64,000 nt of DNA from Streptomyces drozdowiczii (GTDB taxonomy: Bacteria; Actinomycetota; Actinomycetes; Streptomycetales; Streptomycetaceae), in contig NZ_CP098740.1 of the NCBI RefSeq assembly GCF_026167665.1, forward strand, positions 930,001-994,000, in the 5' to 3' direction. The translations under genes and the position numbers were made by a program. The notes under the pieces were generated by a model that saw only the letters and a program-made list of their open reading frames with translations, had not been told where the DNA came from and ran no database searches. Below are positions 25,876-34,840 of this stretch, one piece after another (within the stretch, counting starts at the first letter, position 1; every line of letters starts with the position of its first letter).

Positions 25876-26790
25876 TCAGCCCTTGACGGCGCCGGCCATC
25901 ACCCCCGAGACGATGCGGCGGGCCAGGACGGTGAAGACGACCAGCACCGGGAGGACGGACACCACGACGCCCGCGAGCATGAGCGTGTAGTCGGTGTAGT
26001 AGCCGGCCGCGAGTTGGTTGAGCGCGATCTGCACGGTGCCGTTCTCCGGCGGCAGCGCGATGAGCGGCCAGAAGTAGTCGTTCCAGGCGAACATGAAGGT
26101 GAACATCCCGAGCACGGTCGCGGTGGTGCGTACACCGGGCACCACGACGTGCCAGTAGGTGCGCAGCAGGCCGGCGCCGTCCATCCGGGCGGCCTCGATC
26201 AGCTCGTCGGGGATGTTCTCCTCGACGGCCTGCCGCATCCAGAACACGCCGATCGCGGAGACCAGGGCGGGGACGATCAGCGCGGAGAGCTTCCCGTACA
26301 GACCCATGTCGGTGACGAGCATGTAGAGCGGGATGATGCCGAGCTGGGTCGGGACCATGACGGTGACGACGACGCAGACCAGCAGGAAGCCGCGGCCCGG
26401 GAAGCGCAGTTTGGCGAAGGCGAAGCCGGCCAGCGAGGACAGCAGTACGTTGCTGACGGCGGTGGTCGAGGCGACGATCAGTGAGTTGCCGAGGGCCTGC
26501 CAGAAGGCGGAGAGCTCGAAGACGCGCTGGATGTTCTCGAAGAGGTGTCCGCCGGGGACCAGGGGCGGGGTCGAGCCCGCGAGGACCGAGTTGTCGTCGT
26601 GCGAGGCGACGACGAAGCTCCAGTAGAGCGGGAAGACCGAGGCGGCGGTGATCGCGGCGAGCACGCCGTACGCGAGGGCGCCGGGGCGGTCCGGGCGGCG
26701 GGGGCCGGTGCGGGGCGGCCGGTTGCGGCGGCGGCCGTGTCCTTCGGTGCTGCGGGGTGCGGGGACCCGGGTGGGTGTGGTGACGGCCAT
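25876..26790 (-). CDS. Carbohydrate ABC transporter permease, MalG type
   Basis: A 304-residue membrane permease with six predicted helices and the EAA loop EAARMDGAGLLRTYWHVVVP, which contacts the ATPase. It pairs with the MalF-type permease 20 bases upstream. No ATPase gene is present; Streptomyces sugar importers of this type normally share the MsiK ATPase encoded elsewhere. The N-terminal 35 residues are basic and Arg-rich. The longer upstream frame is a shadow of the MalF gene. Confidence 0.92.
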   Translation of the reverse strand: MAVTTPTRVPAPRSTEGHGRRRNRPPRTGPRRPDRPGALAYGVLAAITAASVFPLYWSFVVASHDDNSVLAGSTPPLVPGGHLFENIQRVFELSAFWQALGNSLIVASTTAVSNVLLSSLAGFAFAKLRFPGRGFLLVCVVVTVMVPTQLGIIPLYMLVTDMGLYGKLSALIVPALVSAIGVFWMRQAVEENIPDELIEAARMDGAGLLRTYWHVVVPGVRTTATVLGMFTFMFAWNDYFWPLIALPPENGTVQIALNQLAAGYYTDYTLMLAGVVVSVLPVLVVFTVLARRIVSGVMAGAVKG

Positions 26791-26810
26791 GGGTTTCTCC
26801 TGATACCGGG

Positions 26811-27761
26811 TCAGCCGCGGTCGGAACGGCGTACGAGCAGGAAGTTGATCGCGGCGACGACCGCGATGACGAGGAAGAGCACCCAGGAGATGGCGGAGGC
26901 GTATCCGGCGTCGTTGTTGATGAAGCCGTACTTGTAGAGCATCAGCGTCAGGGTCTGGAACTGGTGCTCGGCGCCGCCCTCGGCGTTGCCCTGCTGGTCG
27001 AAGAGGAAGGGTTCGGCGAAGAGCTGGAGTCCGCCGATGGTAGAGATGACCACCGTGAACACGACGGTCGGACGGATGGCGGGGAGGGTGACCTTGAGGA
27101 AGGTGCGCAGCCGCCCCGCGCCGTCGATCTGCGCGGACTCGTACAGCTCGCGCGGCACGGCCTGCATCGCGGCGAGGTAGATCAGGGCGTTGTAGCCGGT
27201 CCAGCGCCACATGACCATGAAGCTGATCGCGAGGTGCGAGCTCCAGGTGTCGGCGGTCCAGTCGACGGGCGAGCTGATGATGCCGAGTCCTTCGAGGGCC
27301 CAGTTGACGATGCCGAAGTCGCGGCCGAAGAGCTGCGAGAAGACGAGGGCGACGGCGACGACGGAGACGTACTGCGGGACGAGGACGAGGGCCCGCCACA
27401 CGCTGCTCGCGCGGAGCTTGCGGTCCAGCAGCCAGGCCAGCGCGACGGCGGCCACCAGCTGCGGGGCGGTGGAGAGCACGAAGATGCTGAAGGTGTTGTA
27501 GGTGGCGGTGTAGAAGTCGGAGTCGCCGAGGAGGCGGGTGAAGTTGTCGAGGCCGGTCCACTGGCCGGGGCCGGCCAGGCGGTCCCAGTCGTGGAGCGAG
27601 ACCCAGAAGGTCTGGAGGAGCGGGTAGAGCCCGAAGATGCCGAAGACGACGAAGAAGGGGGCGATGAAGAGGTAGGGCAGCAGATGCCGCTCCGGCCGCA
27701 GCCGGCCGGCTCGGCGTCCGCTCCTTCCGGTGCCCGGGCGGATGCGTGCCTGGAGCGCCAT
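26811..27761 (-). CDS. Carbohydrate ABC transporter permease, MalF type
   Basis: A 316-residue permease, second of the pair. Hydrophobic helices begin at LLPYLFIAPFFVVFGIFGLY, and the EAA loop is ESAQIDGAGRLRTFLKVTLP. It lies 89 bases downstream of the solute-binding protein gene in the same operon, the standard order for sugar importers. Confidence 0.92.
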   Translation of the reverse strand: MALQARIRPGTGRSGRRAGRLRPERHLLPYLFIAPFFVVFGIFGLYPLLQTFWVSLHDWDRLAGPGQWTGLDNFTRLLGDSDFYTATYNTFSIFVLSTAPQLVAAVALAWLLDRKLRASSVWRALVLVPQYVSVVAVALVFSQLFGRDFGIVNWALEGLGIISSPVDWTADTWSSHLAISFMVMWRWTGYNALIYLAAMQAVPRELYESAQIDGAGRLRTFLKVTLPAIRPTVVFTVVISTIGGLQLFAEPFLFDQQGNAEGGAEHQFQTLTLMLYKYGFINNDAGYASAISWVLFLVIAVVAAINFLLVRRSDRG

Positions 27762-27850
27762 GCGCGTACTCCGTGTGGTGTGTCGGGGTTGGGGTGGAGG
27801 AGCCCGGCGGCGGTGCCGGTACTCGGTCCGGCACCGCCGCTCGCGTCAGG

Positions 27851-29131
27851 TCAGCGGAGGTTCTTCTTCGCCTCTTCGAGCGCCTTGTTCCATGCCTTGT
27901 CCGGGTCGGCCTTGCCCTGCTCCACGAGCTGGAGGGCGTTGCCGAAGGGGATGCGGACCTGCTGGTCCTTGGTGCCGCGGTAGTTCGGCTCGAGGCTCTT
28001 CGCCGAGGACACGAAGATCTCGCCGGTGGGCGCGTCGCTGAAGTAGGGCTGCTTGGTGCCCTTGATCTCGGGGTCGTCCAGGACCGTCACGAGGGAGGGC
28101 AGCGCGCCGACGGGGCCGGTGAAGATCTTCTTCTGGGAGGCGGCCGAGGTCAGGAAGTCGGCCAGGGCAGCGGCCTCCTTCACATGCTTGCTCTGCTTGG
28201 GGACGGTGAGGAAGGAGCCGCCCCAGTTGCCACCGCCGCCGGGCACGGCCGCGATGTCCCACTTGCCGGCGTTGGCGTCACCGGCGGCGGTCTTGATCTG
28301 GCCGGTCATCCAGGCCGGGCAGGTCATGGTGGCCATGCGGCCCTGCTTGATGCCGGCGTTCCACTGCTGGCTGAAGGGCTGGAGGTTGGCCGACTGGTGG
28401 TCGGCGGTCGCCTTCGCCGTGGCCTCGAAGAACTCGTGCACCTTGGGGTTGGTGTCGCCGATGTACTTGTCCTCGGCGTCGAAGAACCCGTACTGGGTCT
28501 GGTTCATCATCGCCGTGAAGATGTTGCCCGAACTGTCGAACCACGCCTTGTCCTTGACCTTCTCGCGGAAGGTCTCGCCGGTGGCGAAGTAGGCGTCCCA
28601 GGTGGGCCAGAGCTTGGCCACCTCCGCGCGGTCCGTGGGCAGCCCGGCCTGGGCGAACAGGTCCTTGCGGTAGCAGATGGCGAGGGACCCGACGTCGGTG
28701 CCGTAGCCCATCACGAAGTCGGTGCCGCCGAGGGTGCCCTGGTCCCACTTCCAGTCCAGGTACTCGCTCTTGCGCTTGTCGGCGCCGTAGTCGGCGAGGT
28801 TGGTGAACTTGTCCTTCACCGCACGGAACTTGGGGAGGTAGCCCTCCTCGATGGCGACGACGTCGGCCGCGCCGCTGCCGGAGGCGATCTGGGTGGACAG
28901 CTGGTTGTGGTGCTGGTCGAACTGGGAGATGCGCTCCTTGATGACGACGTCGGGGTGCGCCTTCTCGTACTCCTTGATCAGCGGCTTGTAGCCGAAGTCG
29001 CTGAAGGTGGCGACGGTCAGGGTGATCTTTCCGTCGGCGTCCCCGCTGTCCGCGCCGCAGGCGGACAGGGCGACGAGGGAGATGGCGGCGGCGAGCGCGG
29101 CGGCGGTTCTGCGGGCACGCGTACGGCCCAT
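27851..29131 (-). CDS. Extracellular sugar-binding lipoprotein of the ABC importer
   Basis: A 426-residue solute-binding protein of the extracellular family 1 (MalE-like) type. The signal peptide ends in the lipobox SLVALSACGA, so the cysteine is lipidated and anchors the protein outside the membrane. It captures oligosaccharides released by the secreted glycosidases encoded divergently. The ATG is preceded by GGAGG; a much longer upstream reading frame has no signal peptide at its start and is rejected. First gene of the importer operon. Confidence 0.93.
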   Translation of the reverse strand: MGRTRARRTAAALAAAISLVALSACGADSGDADGKITLTVATFSDFGYKPLIKEYEKAHPDVVIKERISQFDQHHNQLSTQIASGSGAADVVAIEEGYLPKFRAVKDKFTNLADYGADKRKSEYLDWKWDQGTLGGTDFVMGYGTDVGSLAICYRKDLFAQAGLPTDRAEVAKLWPTWDAYFATGETFREKVKDKAWFDSSGNIFTAMMNQTQYGFFDAEDKYIGDTNPKVHEFFEATAKATADHQSANLQPFSQQWNAGIKQGRMATMTCPAWMTGQIKTAAGDANAGKWDIAAVPGGGGNWGGSFLTVPKQSKHVKEAAALADFLTSAASQKKIFTGPVGALPSLVTVLDDPEIKGTKQPYFSDAPTGEIFVSSAKSLEPNYRGTKDQQVRIPFGNALQLVEQGKADPDKAWNKALEEAKKNLR

Positions 29132-29202
29132 GGCGGTCCTCCGGGACAGGTGCGGGATGAAGTCGCACCAAGGTCGCCGCGATGCGAAACATCTGTCAAG
29201 AG

Positions 29203-29212
29203 TTTCGCGAAA
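29203..29212. promoter_or_regulatory. Palindrome TTTCGCGAAA, candidate LacI operator
   Basis: A perfect ten-base palindrome about 72 bases upstream of the binding-protein start codon. The central CG is typical of LacI/PurR-family operators. Confidence 0.5.
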
Positions 29213-29234
29213 ATCTACGGGATACCTTTTCGGT

Positions 29235-29244
29235 AAAGCGCTTT
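29235..29244. promoter_or_regulatory. Palindrome AAAGCGCTTT, candidate LacI operator
   Basis: A perfect ten-base palindrome with the core AGCGCT that is characteristic of LacI-family sites. It lies 22 bases from the first palindrome, roughly two helical turns, which would suit a dimer pair. Confidence 0.6.
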
Positions 29245-29354
29245 TCGGCCGTCCAAGTCGGCCCAGAAGGTGCACTACTCGGGCACACCGGGCGTGCGGA
29301 TCCTGGCCACTTGGCAAAGTTTCGTAGCGGGGCAGCGCTGACCTGCACCAGTCA

Positions 29355-29367
29355 ACGAAAATTTCGT
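29355..29367. promoter_or_regulatory. Palindrome ACGAAAATTTCGT upstream of the GH26-like gene
   Basis: A 13-base inverted repeat with a single central base, about 78 bases before the glycosidase ATG. It resembles the TTTCGCGAAA palindrome in its half-site (CGAAA) and may be the operator of the rightward operon. Confidence 0.45.
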
Positions 29368-29444
29368 ACGCCCTTGCTCCGCCCGCTCGGGGGCCCCATC
29401 ATTCGAGCGCTCACCGCACACCCCACCCCTTCTCTGGAGCCGCC

Positions 29445-31082
29445 ATGAGACACCCGACGCACCGCCGACCACTGCTGCGGGCAGTAGGGACAGGGGCCGT
29501 GGCCCTCGCCGCCCTGCTCTCGTTCGCCGGGCTCGGCGCCCCCGCATCGGCCGCCACCGCGTCCACGCCGTCGGGCCGCGGTGTGCCGGCCGACGGCAAG
29601 GTCATGATGGTGATGGGCCAGGACAGCGACACGCTGTCCGACTACCGCACCGACGTCCTCGGCCGCCAGGAGCTGGGCGCCCCGGCCCCGGGCGGCGTCA
29701 CCCTGTACACCAACCTGGTGCTCGGCGGCTCGCCCGCCCCGCTGGCCGGCATGAACGGGCCGGTGAACTGGGGCGCGGGCACGGTCGACTTCGCCCGGAC
29801 GATGAACGAGTACCCGGGTGCGGCCGTGGCGGTCGGGCTGTACCTCTCCGACGCCACCTCCGGCTGCAACAACCAGCCGTTGCGCGCCATCATCGGCCGC
29901 AACGACGACGACGTGACGGCGGGCAGCCCGAACCTGATCACCCAGTACCGCGCCAAGGTCGACGAGATGATCAACCGGTTCAAGAGCTACGACCGGGACA
30001 TCCTGCTCCGCATCGGCTACGAGTTCGACGGGCCGTGGAACTGCTACAGCGCCGACTTCTACAAGGACGCCTTCCGGTACATCAAGGGCCGCATCGACGC
30101 GCTCGGCGCCTCGCGGGTCGCGACGGTCTGGCAGAGCGCCGCATGGCCGGTGAACACCAGCACCGACCACCCGGAGTGGGGTTACGTCGTCACCGACCCG
30201 AAGCACTTCGACAACTGGTACCCCGGTGACGCCTACGTGGACTGGGTGGGCCTCTCGGCCTTCTACAACTCCCGTTCCGTGCGGACCCAGTGGGGCTGCG
30301 GCTCACACGACACCGATCCGGTGGGTTTGCAGAACCGGGTGCTGGACTTCGCCCGCTCGCACGGCAAGCCCGCCATGGTCGCCGAGGCCGCGCCGCAGGG
30401 TGCCAGGACCGGGGCGGGCAGCACCAGCTGCATCTTCACCAACAGCCCGGCCCCGGCGAGCGGCCAGGCCATCTGGGACGGCTGGCACGCCGGCTACTTC
30501 GACTGGGTGAACACCAACAAGGACGTCATCCGCGCGGCGGCGTACATCAACACCAATTGGGACTCCCAGACGCAGTGGCAGTGCTCCCCCGGCGCCCAGG
30601 CCGGCGGTCCGGGTTGCGCCAACGGCAACTGGGGCGACTCACGCGTCCAGGCCAACGCGACGGTGCTGAACAACTTCGTCGCCGAGATCAAGAAGCCCCT
30701 GTGGTCGACCGGGTCCTCCGGCACCACGAACCCCACCGATCCCACGGACCCGACCGACCCGACCGACCCGACGGACCCCACCGACCCCGGTGACGGCGGG
30801 AGCGGTACGGAGCCCACGTACACGCAGTCCGTGGTGACCAGCCCGGCCACCGCCATCCGGTTCACCACGAAGAACTTCGAGGCGAGCTTCGTCACCGTGC
30901 AGTACCGCATCGACGGCGGCGCCCCGCAGAACTACTTCCTCACCTACGACCAGGCGTCCGGCCGCTGGGAAATCCCCGTCACCGTCCCGCACGGCGCCAC
31001 GCTCACGTACTCCTTCAACTACCAGCCCACGACGCAGACCAGCCAGATCACGACCCCGGTCATGACCTGGACCGCTCCCTGA
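29445..31082 (+). CDS. Secreted GH26-like glycosidase with C-terminal binding module
   Basis: 545 residues. A signal peptide of about 36 residues ends in APASAAT. The catalytic domain (about 45-425) has GH26/clan A features: acid/base candidate E193 in RIGYEFDGPWN, the segment YPGDAYVDWVGLSAF, and nucleophile candidate E314 in PAMVAEAAPQG. A (TDP)n linker (about 430-448) leads to a C-terminal beta-sandwich (about 455-545) that resembles CBM56, a beta-1,3-glucan-binding module; that match is from memory and uncertain. GH26 enzymes are usually beta-mannanases, but the substrate here is open. GGAG precedes the ATG. Confidence 0.82.
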   Translation: MRHPTHRRPLLRAVGTGAVALAALLSFAGLGAPASAATASTPSGRGVPADGKVMMVMGQDSDTLSDYRTDVLGRQELGAPAPGGVTLYTNLVLGGSPAPLAGMNGPVNWGAGTVDFARTMNEYPGAAVAVGLYLSDATSGCNNQPLRAIIGRNDDDVTAGSPNLITQYRAKVDEMINRFKSYDRDILLRIGYEFDGPWNCYSADFYKDAFRYIKGRIDALGASRVATVWQSAAWPVNTSTDHPEWGYVVTDPKHFDNWYPGDAYVDWVGLSAFYNSRSVRTQWGCGSHDTDPVGLQNRVLDFARSHGKPAMVAEAAPQGARTGAGSTSCIFTNSPAPASGQAIWDGWHAGYFDWVNTNKDVIRAAAYINTNWDSQTQWQCSPGAQAGGPGCANGNWGDSRVQANATVLNNFVAEIKKPLWSTGSSGTTNPTDPTDPTDPTDPTDPTDPGDGGSGTEPTYTQSVVTSPATAIRFTTKNFEASFVTVQYRIDGGAPQNYFLTYDQASGRWEIPVTVPHGATLTYSFNYQPTTQTSQITTPVMTWTAP

Positions 31083-31156
31083 TCCTCCTCCGGGGTGCCG
31101 TGCCGGTCCCGCCGCGCACGGCACCCCCTCTCCCCCACCCCGCACCGAGGAGACCC

Positions 31157-32389
31157 ATGCCGCACACCACCCCACGCCTCCGCCGCGTCCGGCGCGCCCT
31201 CGCCGCCGGGACGGCCGCCGTGCTGCTCCTGCTCACCGCCCAGACCGCCACCGCCACCGCCTCCACCACGGACCCGGCCGCGCCGGAGCTGCTGCTCGGC
31301 CAGTCCACCCGGGGCGCGCTGAACGACTTCAACTCCTTCGCCCAGGGCGCCGACGGCGGCTCGGTCTACTACGAGCTGCGCAGCGGTGACTGGGTCAACG
31401 CCGAACACCGCGCCTTCGCGGAGGAGCTGGCCTCGCAGGGCAAGACCGTGCAGGTCGGCATCAGCTGGAAGGACAACCCGCCCGGCTTCGAGGGCGGCGA
31501 CGAGAACGCCAAGGCCGCCAGGTCCCGGGCGGTCACCGCCGAGATCGCGGCCGGCGGGCACACCGCACAGCTGGACCGCCTGCTCGCGTTCACCAACGCC
31601 CATCCCTCGGCCTCGTTCAAGCTGCGGCTCGACTACGAGGTGAGCAGCTTCTACCACTGCACCGACGCCAGTTGCTCCTCGTACAAGAACGCCTTCAACA
31701 CGCTCGCCGCGTACCTGGACGGGCACTCCACCGCGCACAACCTGTCGTTCGTCTACCACCCTGTGCGCGGTGAGTTCGAGCAGCTGTATCCGGGGGACGC
31801 GGCGGTGGACTGGGTCGGGGTCTCGATCTTCGCGCACGAGCTGTGCCTGCCGATCTACGACCGGGGCTACCTGTACAACGGCACCCCGCCGCAGAACTAC
31901 GACGTCGGCGCCAACCAGTGCCGCAACGCGTACATCGGGACCGACCAGAACGGCAACCCGGCGGCGGTCTGGCGGAACTTCGACCATGACGCCAACGTCC
32001 TGAAACTGGTCAAGTTCGCCAAGGACCACGGCAAACCGGTCGTGCTCTCCGAGGCCGGCATGATGAACTTCACCGCCGACAACGGCGCCACGGACGGCAT
32101 GGAGCAGGTGCAGGGCGACCGCTGGGTACAGCGGCTGTTCTCGCTGATGAACTACCGGGGCCCGATCCCCAATCTGCCGGGCGAGTACGACCTGCGCGGG
32201 GTGATCCGCTCGGTCGTCTACATCAACCTGGACTTCCGTTACGGCTGGGACGGCATCGACGACGGCAGCTTCGACTTCGCGCCCGACACCACCTGGTTCG
32301 TGGACGGCCGGCTGTCCCACTACGCGGCCGCCAGGGCGTCCTTCTGCCGGGGCCTCGCCGACAACGGCTTCACCGCGCGGTGCCGGTGA
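31157..32389 (+). CDS. Second secreted GH26-like glycosidase
   Basis: 410 residues, with a signal peptide of about 35 residues ending near TATATAST. The layout parallels the preceding protein without the linker and binding module: acid/base candidate E161 in LRLDYEVSSFYH, YPGDAAVDWVGVSIF, and nucleophile candidate E299 in KPVVLSEAGMM. Paired cysteines suggest a disulfide-stabilised secreted protein. GAGGAGA precedes the ATG, and the stop overlaps the next start codon by one base (TGATG), so the two are coupled. Substrate unknown. Confidence 0.75.
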   Translation: MPHTTPRLRRVRRALAAGTAAVLLLLTAQTATATASTTDPAAPELLLGQSTRGALNDFNSFAQGADGGSVYYELRSGDWVNAEHRAFAEELASQGKTVQVGISWKDNPPGFEGGDENAKAARSRAVTAEIAAGGHTAQLDRLLAFTNAHPSASFKLRLDYEVSSFYHCTDASCSSYKNAFNTLAAYLDGHSTAHNLSFVYHPVRGEFEQLYPGDAAVDWVGVSIFAHELCLPIYDRGYLYNGTPPQNYDVGANQCRNAYIGTDQNGNPAAVWRNFDHDANVLKLVKFAKDHGKPVVLSEAGMMNFTADNGATDGMEQVQGDRWVQRLFSLMNYRGPIPNLPGEYDLRGVIRSVVYINLDFRYGWDGIDDGSFDFAPDTTWFVDGRLSHYAAARASFCRGLADNGFTARCR

Positions 32390-34626
32390 TGCGCCGCCCC
32401 GCATCCGCGGCCCGGCGGCCCGCCGCGTCGGCCCTTGTGGTCACCGCGGTCCTGGCCGGTTCGCTGATCTCGGCGGGCGGCCAGGACAGCGCGGCTGCCG
32501 GTCAGGCCGCCGCGGCGGCCCCCGAGGTGATCACCGTGGACACCGGCCGGCAGTCCGGGCCGCTCACCAAGGCCGGACTCGGCACGCTGTTCGGGGTGAC
32601 GACCACACCGAACACCCCGGCCGCGCTCGCCGACGGCACGCAGGTGCTGCTCGCCCAGCACCAGAGCATGGACGGTGACACCTCCTACCCCAGCTCCACG
32701 GAGTCGGTGGCGGCGAAGCTCCGGGGCACCGGGGTGAAGATGGTCGGCCGCTACAACGACCTGATGGGCGGCTGGCCGTACGTCTGGAAGGGGATCGACG
32801 ACTGGAACGGCAAGGTGGACAGCGCCACCCGGTCGATCCAGAAGTACAAGGACGTGCTGAGCGCGGTGGCCCCGCTGAACGAGCCCGACAACAAGCTGGG
32901 CACCCAGCCGGACAGCCCCTTCATGACCGACCCGCGCGTCCCCGGCGCCACCTACGACGCCAAGGTCAACTGGCTCTGGACGCAGACCGTCCGGCGCATC
33001 CGGGCCATCGACGGCTCGGTGAGGATCATGGGGCCCAACTACGAGCACTACAACCCGTGGGAGTCGCCGGACCGGCAGCCGCGCATGCGGGACTTCCTGG
33101 TCAACGCGGAGAACACCGGCACGCTGCCCGACATCATCGGCTGGCACAGTCTGGGCCCGAGCCCGGGCGATGTGCCCGAGTCCCTGACCCGCTACTACCG
33201 GCCGCTGGAGCGGGAGTTGGGGATCTCCCCGCGCCCGGTGATGATCGAGGAGTACGGGCCGGGGAACGGCGAGTTCGAGGGTGTGCCCGGGACCATGGTC
33301 AAGCACTGGGCGGAGTTCGCCCGGTACGGCGTGGACTCGGCGGCCATGGGGATCTACACCAACCCCGGGCTGCTCGGGAACACCCTGCGCCGCACCACGG
33401 GCGGCTTGAAGCCCAACGGCGGCTGGTACTTCATGAACTGGTTCCGCGAGCTGCGCGGCAACCAGCTCTTCGTCAGCCGCTGGGACACCCGGCACTACCA
33501 GGGCTCCGACGCGGTCGCGTCCTGGGACTCCGCGTCCCGGTCCGTCACGGTCCTCGCGGGCGGTGACGACGGCGACATCGACGTGCGGGTGCTGGGCCTC
33601 GCGGCGCGCGGCCTCGGCCCGCAGGTGCGGGTCCGGATCGACACGACGGACTGGACCACGGACCCGCTGGCCACCGACCGCAGGGCCGAACGCGCGGGCG
33701 ACCCGCAGTCGGGCCCGTACAACGTCTACGACAAAGTGCTCGCGCTCGACTCGGGCGGCAACCTCACCGTGCCCATCCGGGGGATGGAGCACCTCGACGG
33801 CTACCGGATCGTCGTGGAGCCGGCGGGTCAGGCGGCGTCGTACCCGGGCAAGTACGAGGCGGAGGACGCGGTGCAGTCCGGGACCGTCCCGCACACCGGC
33901 AGCGACACCAACCTCGCCTCGGGGCGGGGGTACATCGGCGGGATCGACGGCGCCGGCAGCTCGGTCACCTTCACCGTCGACGCCGCGAAGGCCGGTGTCC
34001 ACCTGCTGCGGGTGCGCTACGCCAACGGCACCGCCGCGACCTCCACCCACCAGGTACGGGTCAACTCCGAGGCACAGGGCGCGGTGAGCTACCCGGCCAC
34101 CGGGGGCTGGGCGAACGCCACGATGGGCACGGCGGTGAAACGGATCGCGCTCAAGGCGGGCCGCAACACGGTCACCCTGGCCAAGGGCGACGGCTTCGCC
34201 GAACTCGACTTCATCGACGTACGCCCGGACACCCACCGGTACGAGGCGGAGCTGGCCGCGGTGAGCGGGGCGGGCATCCGGCACTTCCAGTGGAACGAGT
34301 TCCCGGACTACGTGGGCGGCATCGACGGCGCCACCAGCTCCGTCGACTTCGCGGTGGACGCGCCCCGGGCGGGGTCGTACCTGGTGGACGTCGGCTACGC
34401 GAACGGGCTGTCCGGGACCGCAGGGCACACCGTGACCGTGAACGGGGCCTCCGCCGGGACCATCGCGTACCCCGCCACGGGCGGCTGGCTCAGCGGCCCC
34501 CGGCAGGACGCCGACGAGGGCACCGCCACCGTCCGGCTCACGCTGCGCGAGGGGGTGAACCACATCCGGCTGACCAAGGGCGAGGGCTACGCCGAACTCG
34601 ACTGGCTGGCGCTGCGCACGGAGTAG
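32389..34626 (+). CDS. Secreted clan A-like glycosidase with two CBM35 modules
   Basis: 745 residues with an N-terminal signal peptide. The catalytic part (about 45-360) looks like a TIM-barrel glycosidase: E165 in APLNEPDN is a likely acid/base, and E287 or E288 in PVMIEEYGPG a likely nucleophile. I cannot assign a GH family with confidence. A beta-rich domain follows, then two CBM35 modules at about 488-612 and 620-745, both starting with a KYEAEDA or RYEAELA strand and ending AELDFID or AELDWLA. CBM35 modules bind uronic acid, mannan or alpha-glucan chains. The alternative GTG start is at 32380. Confidence 0.75.
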   Translation: MRRPASAARRPAASALVVTAVLAGSLISAGGQDSAAAGQAAAAAPEVITVDTGRQSGPLTKAGLGTLFGVTTTPNTPAALADGTQVLLAQHQSMDGDTSYPSSTESVAAKLRGTGVKMVGRYNDLMGGWPYVWKGIDDWNGKVDSATRSIQKYKDVLSAVAPLNEPDNKLGTQPDSPFMTDPRVPGATYDAKVNWLWTQTVRRIRAIDGSVRIMGPNYEHYNPWESPDRQPRMRDFLVNAENTGTLPDIIGWHSLGPSPGDVPESLTRYYRPLERELGISPRPVMIEEYGPGNGEFEGVPGTMVKHWAEFARYGVDSAAMGIYTNPGLLGNTLRRTTGGLKPNGGWYFMNWFRELRGNQLFVSRWDTRHYQGSDAVASWDSASRSVTVLAGGDDGDIDVRVLGLAARGLGPQVRVRIDTTDWTTDPLATDRRAERAGDPQSGPYNVYDKVLALDSGGNLTVPIRGMEHLDGYRIVVEPAGQAASYPGKYEAEDAVQSGTVPHTGSDTNLASGRGYIGGIDGAGSSVTFTVDAAKAGVHLLRVRYANGTAATSTHQVRVNSEAQGAVSYPATGGWANATMGTAVKRIALKAGRNTVTLAKGDGFAELDFIDVRPDTHRYEAELAAVSGAGIRHFQWNEFPDYVGGIDGATSSVDFAVDAPRAGSYLVDVGYANGLSGTAGHTVTVNGASAGTIAYPATGGWLSGPRQDADEGTATVRLTLREGVNHIRLTKGEGYAELDWLALRTE

Positions 34627-34764
34627 CCCGGTCGCACTCGCAAGTGGCTTGCGCAGTACAGGCGTTGGGTGCGCCGAATGCTCGCCAACCGGCGCACTCA
34701 ACGCATTCTTCTCAGGTTTGAGTCACAAATTTTAGTTCTCGAAGCAGAATCTTGCGCACCGTCG

Positions 34765-34794
34765 TGGACTTCCTTGCGGCGGTGCTCCTAGCCT
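34765..34794 (+). promoter_or_regulatory. Possible promoter of the GH87 gene
   Basis: TGGACT and TAGCCT are spaced by 18 bases, about 47 bases before the GTG start. The 214-base gap suggests that this gene has its own promoter as well as read-through. The remaining sequence holds a small hairpin, GCAAGT-G-GCTTGC (34640-34652), and no gene. Confidence 0.35.
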
Positions 34795-34840
34795 GTGGGA
34801 CGTCCGAAGAGCCCCCACGAGCCGCAAGGACGACTTCGAC

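Larger units (their letters stand above)
29132..29444. promoter_or_regulatory. Divergent control region of the polysaccharide locus
   Basis: A 313-base gap between the sugar-binding protein gene (leftward) and the GH26-like gene (rightward). It is notably AT-richer than its surroundings and contains three palindromes listed separately. No gene is visible. Both operons probably start here and share operators. Confidence 0.7.

Noticed and set aside
27851..29317. 488-residue version of the sugar-binding protein
   Set aside because: The first 62 codons read through the promoter/operator region. The lipoprotein signal peptide begins at the ATG at 29131, which has a GGAGG site.
30731..30790. Short tandem repeats that look like a repeat array
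   Set aside because: They encode the Thr-Asp-Pro linker in frame within a glycosidase gene, so they are coding repeats and not CRISPR or a satellite.
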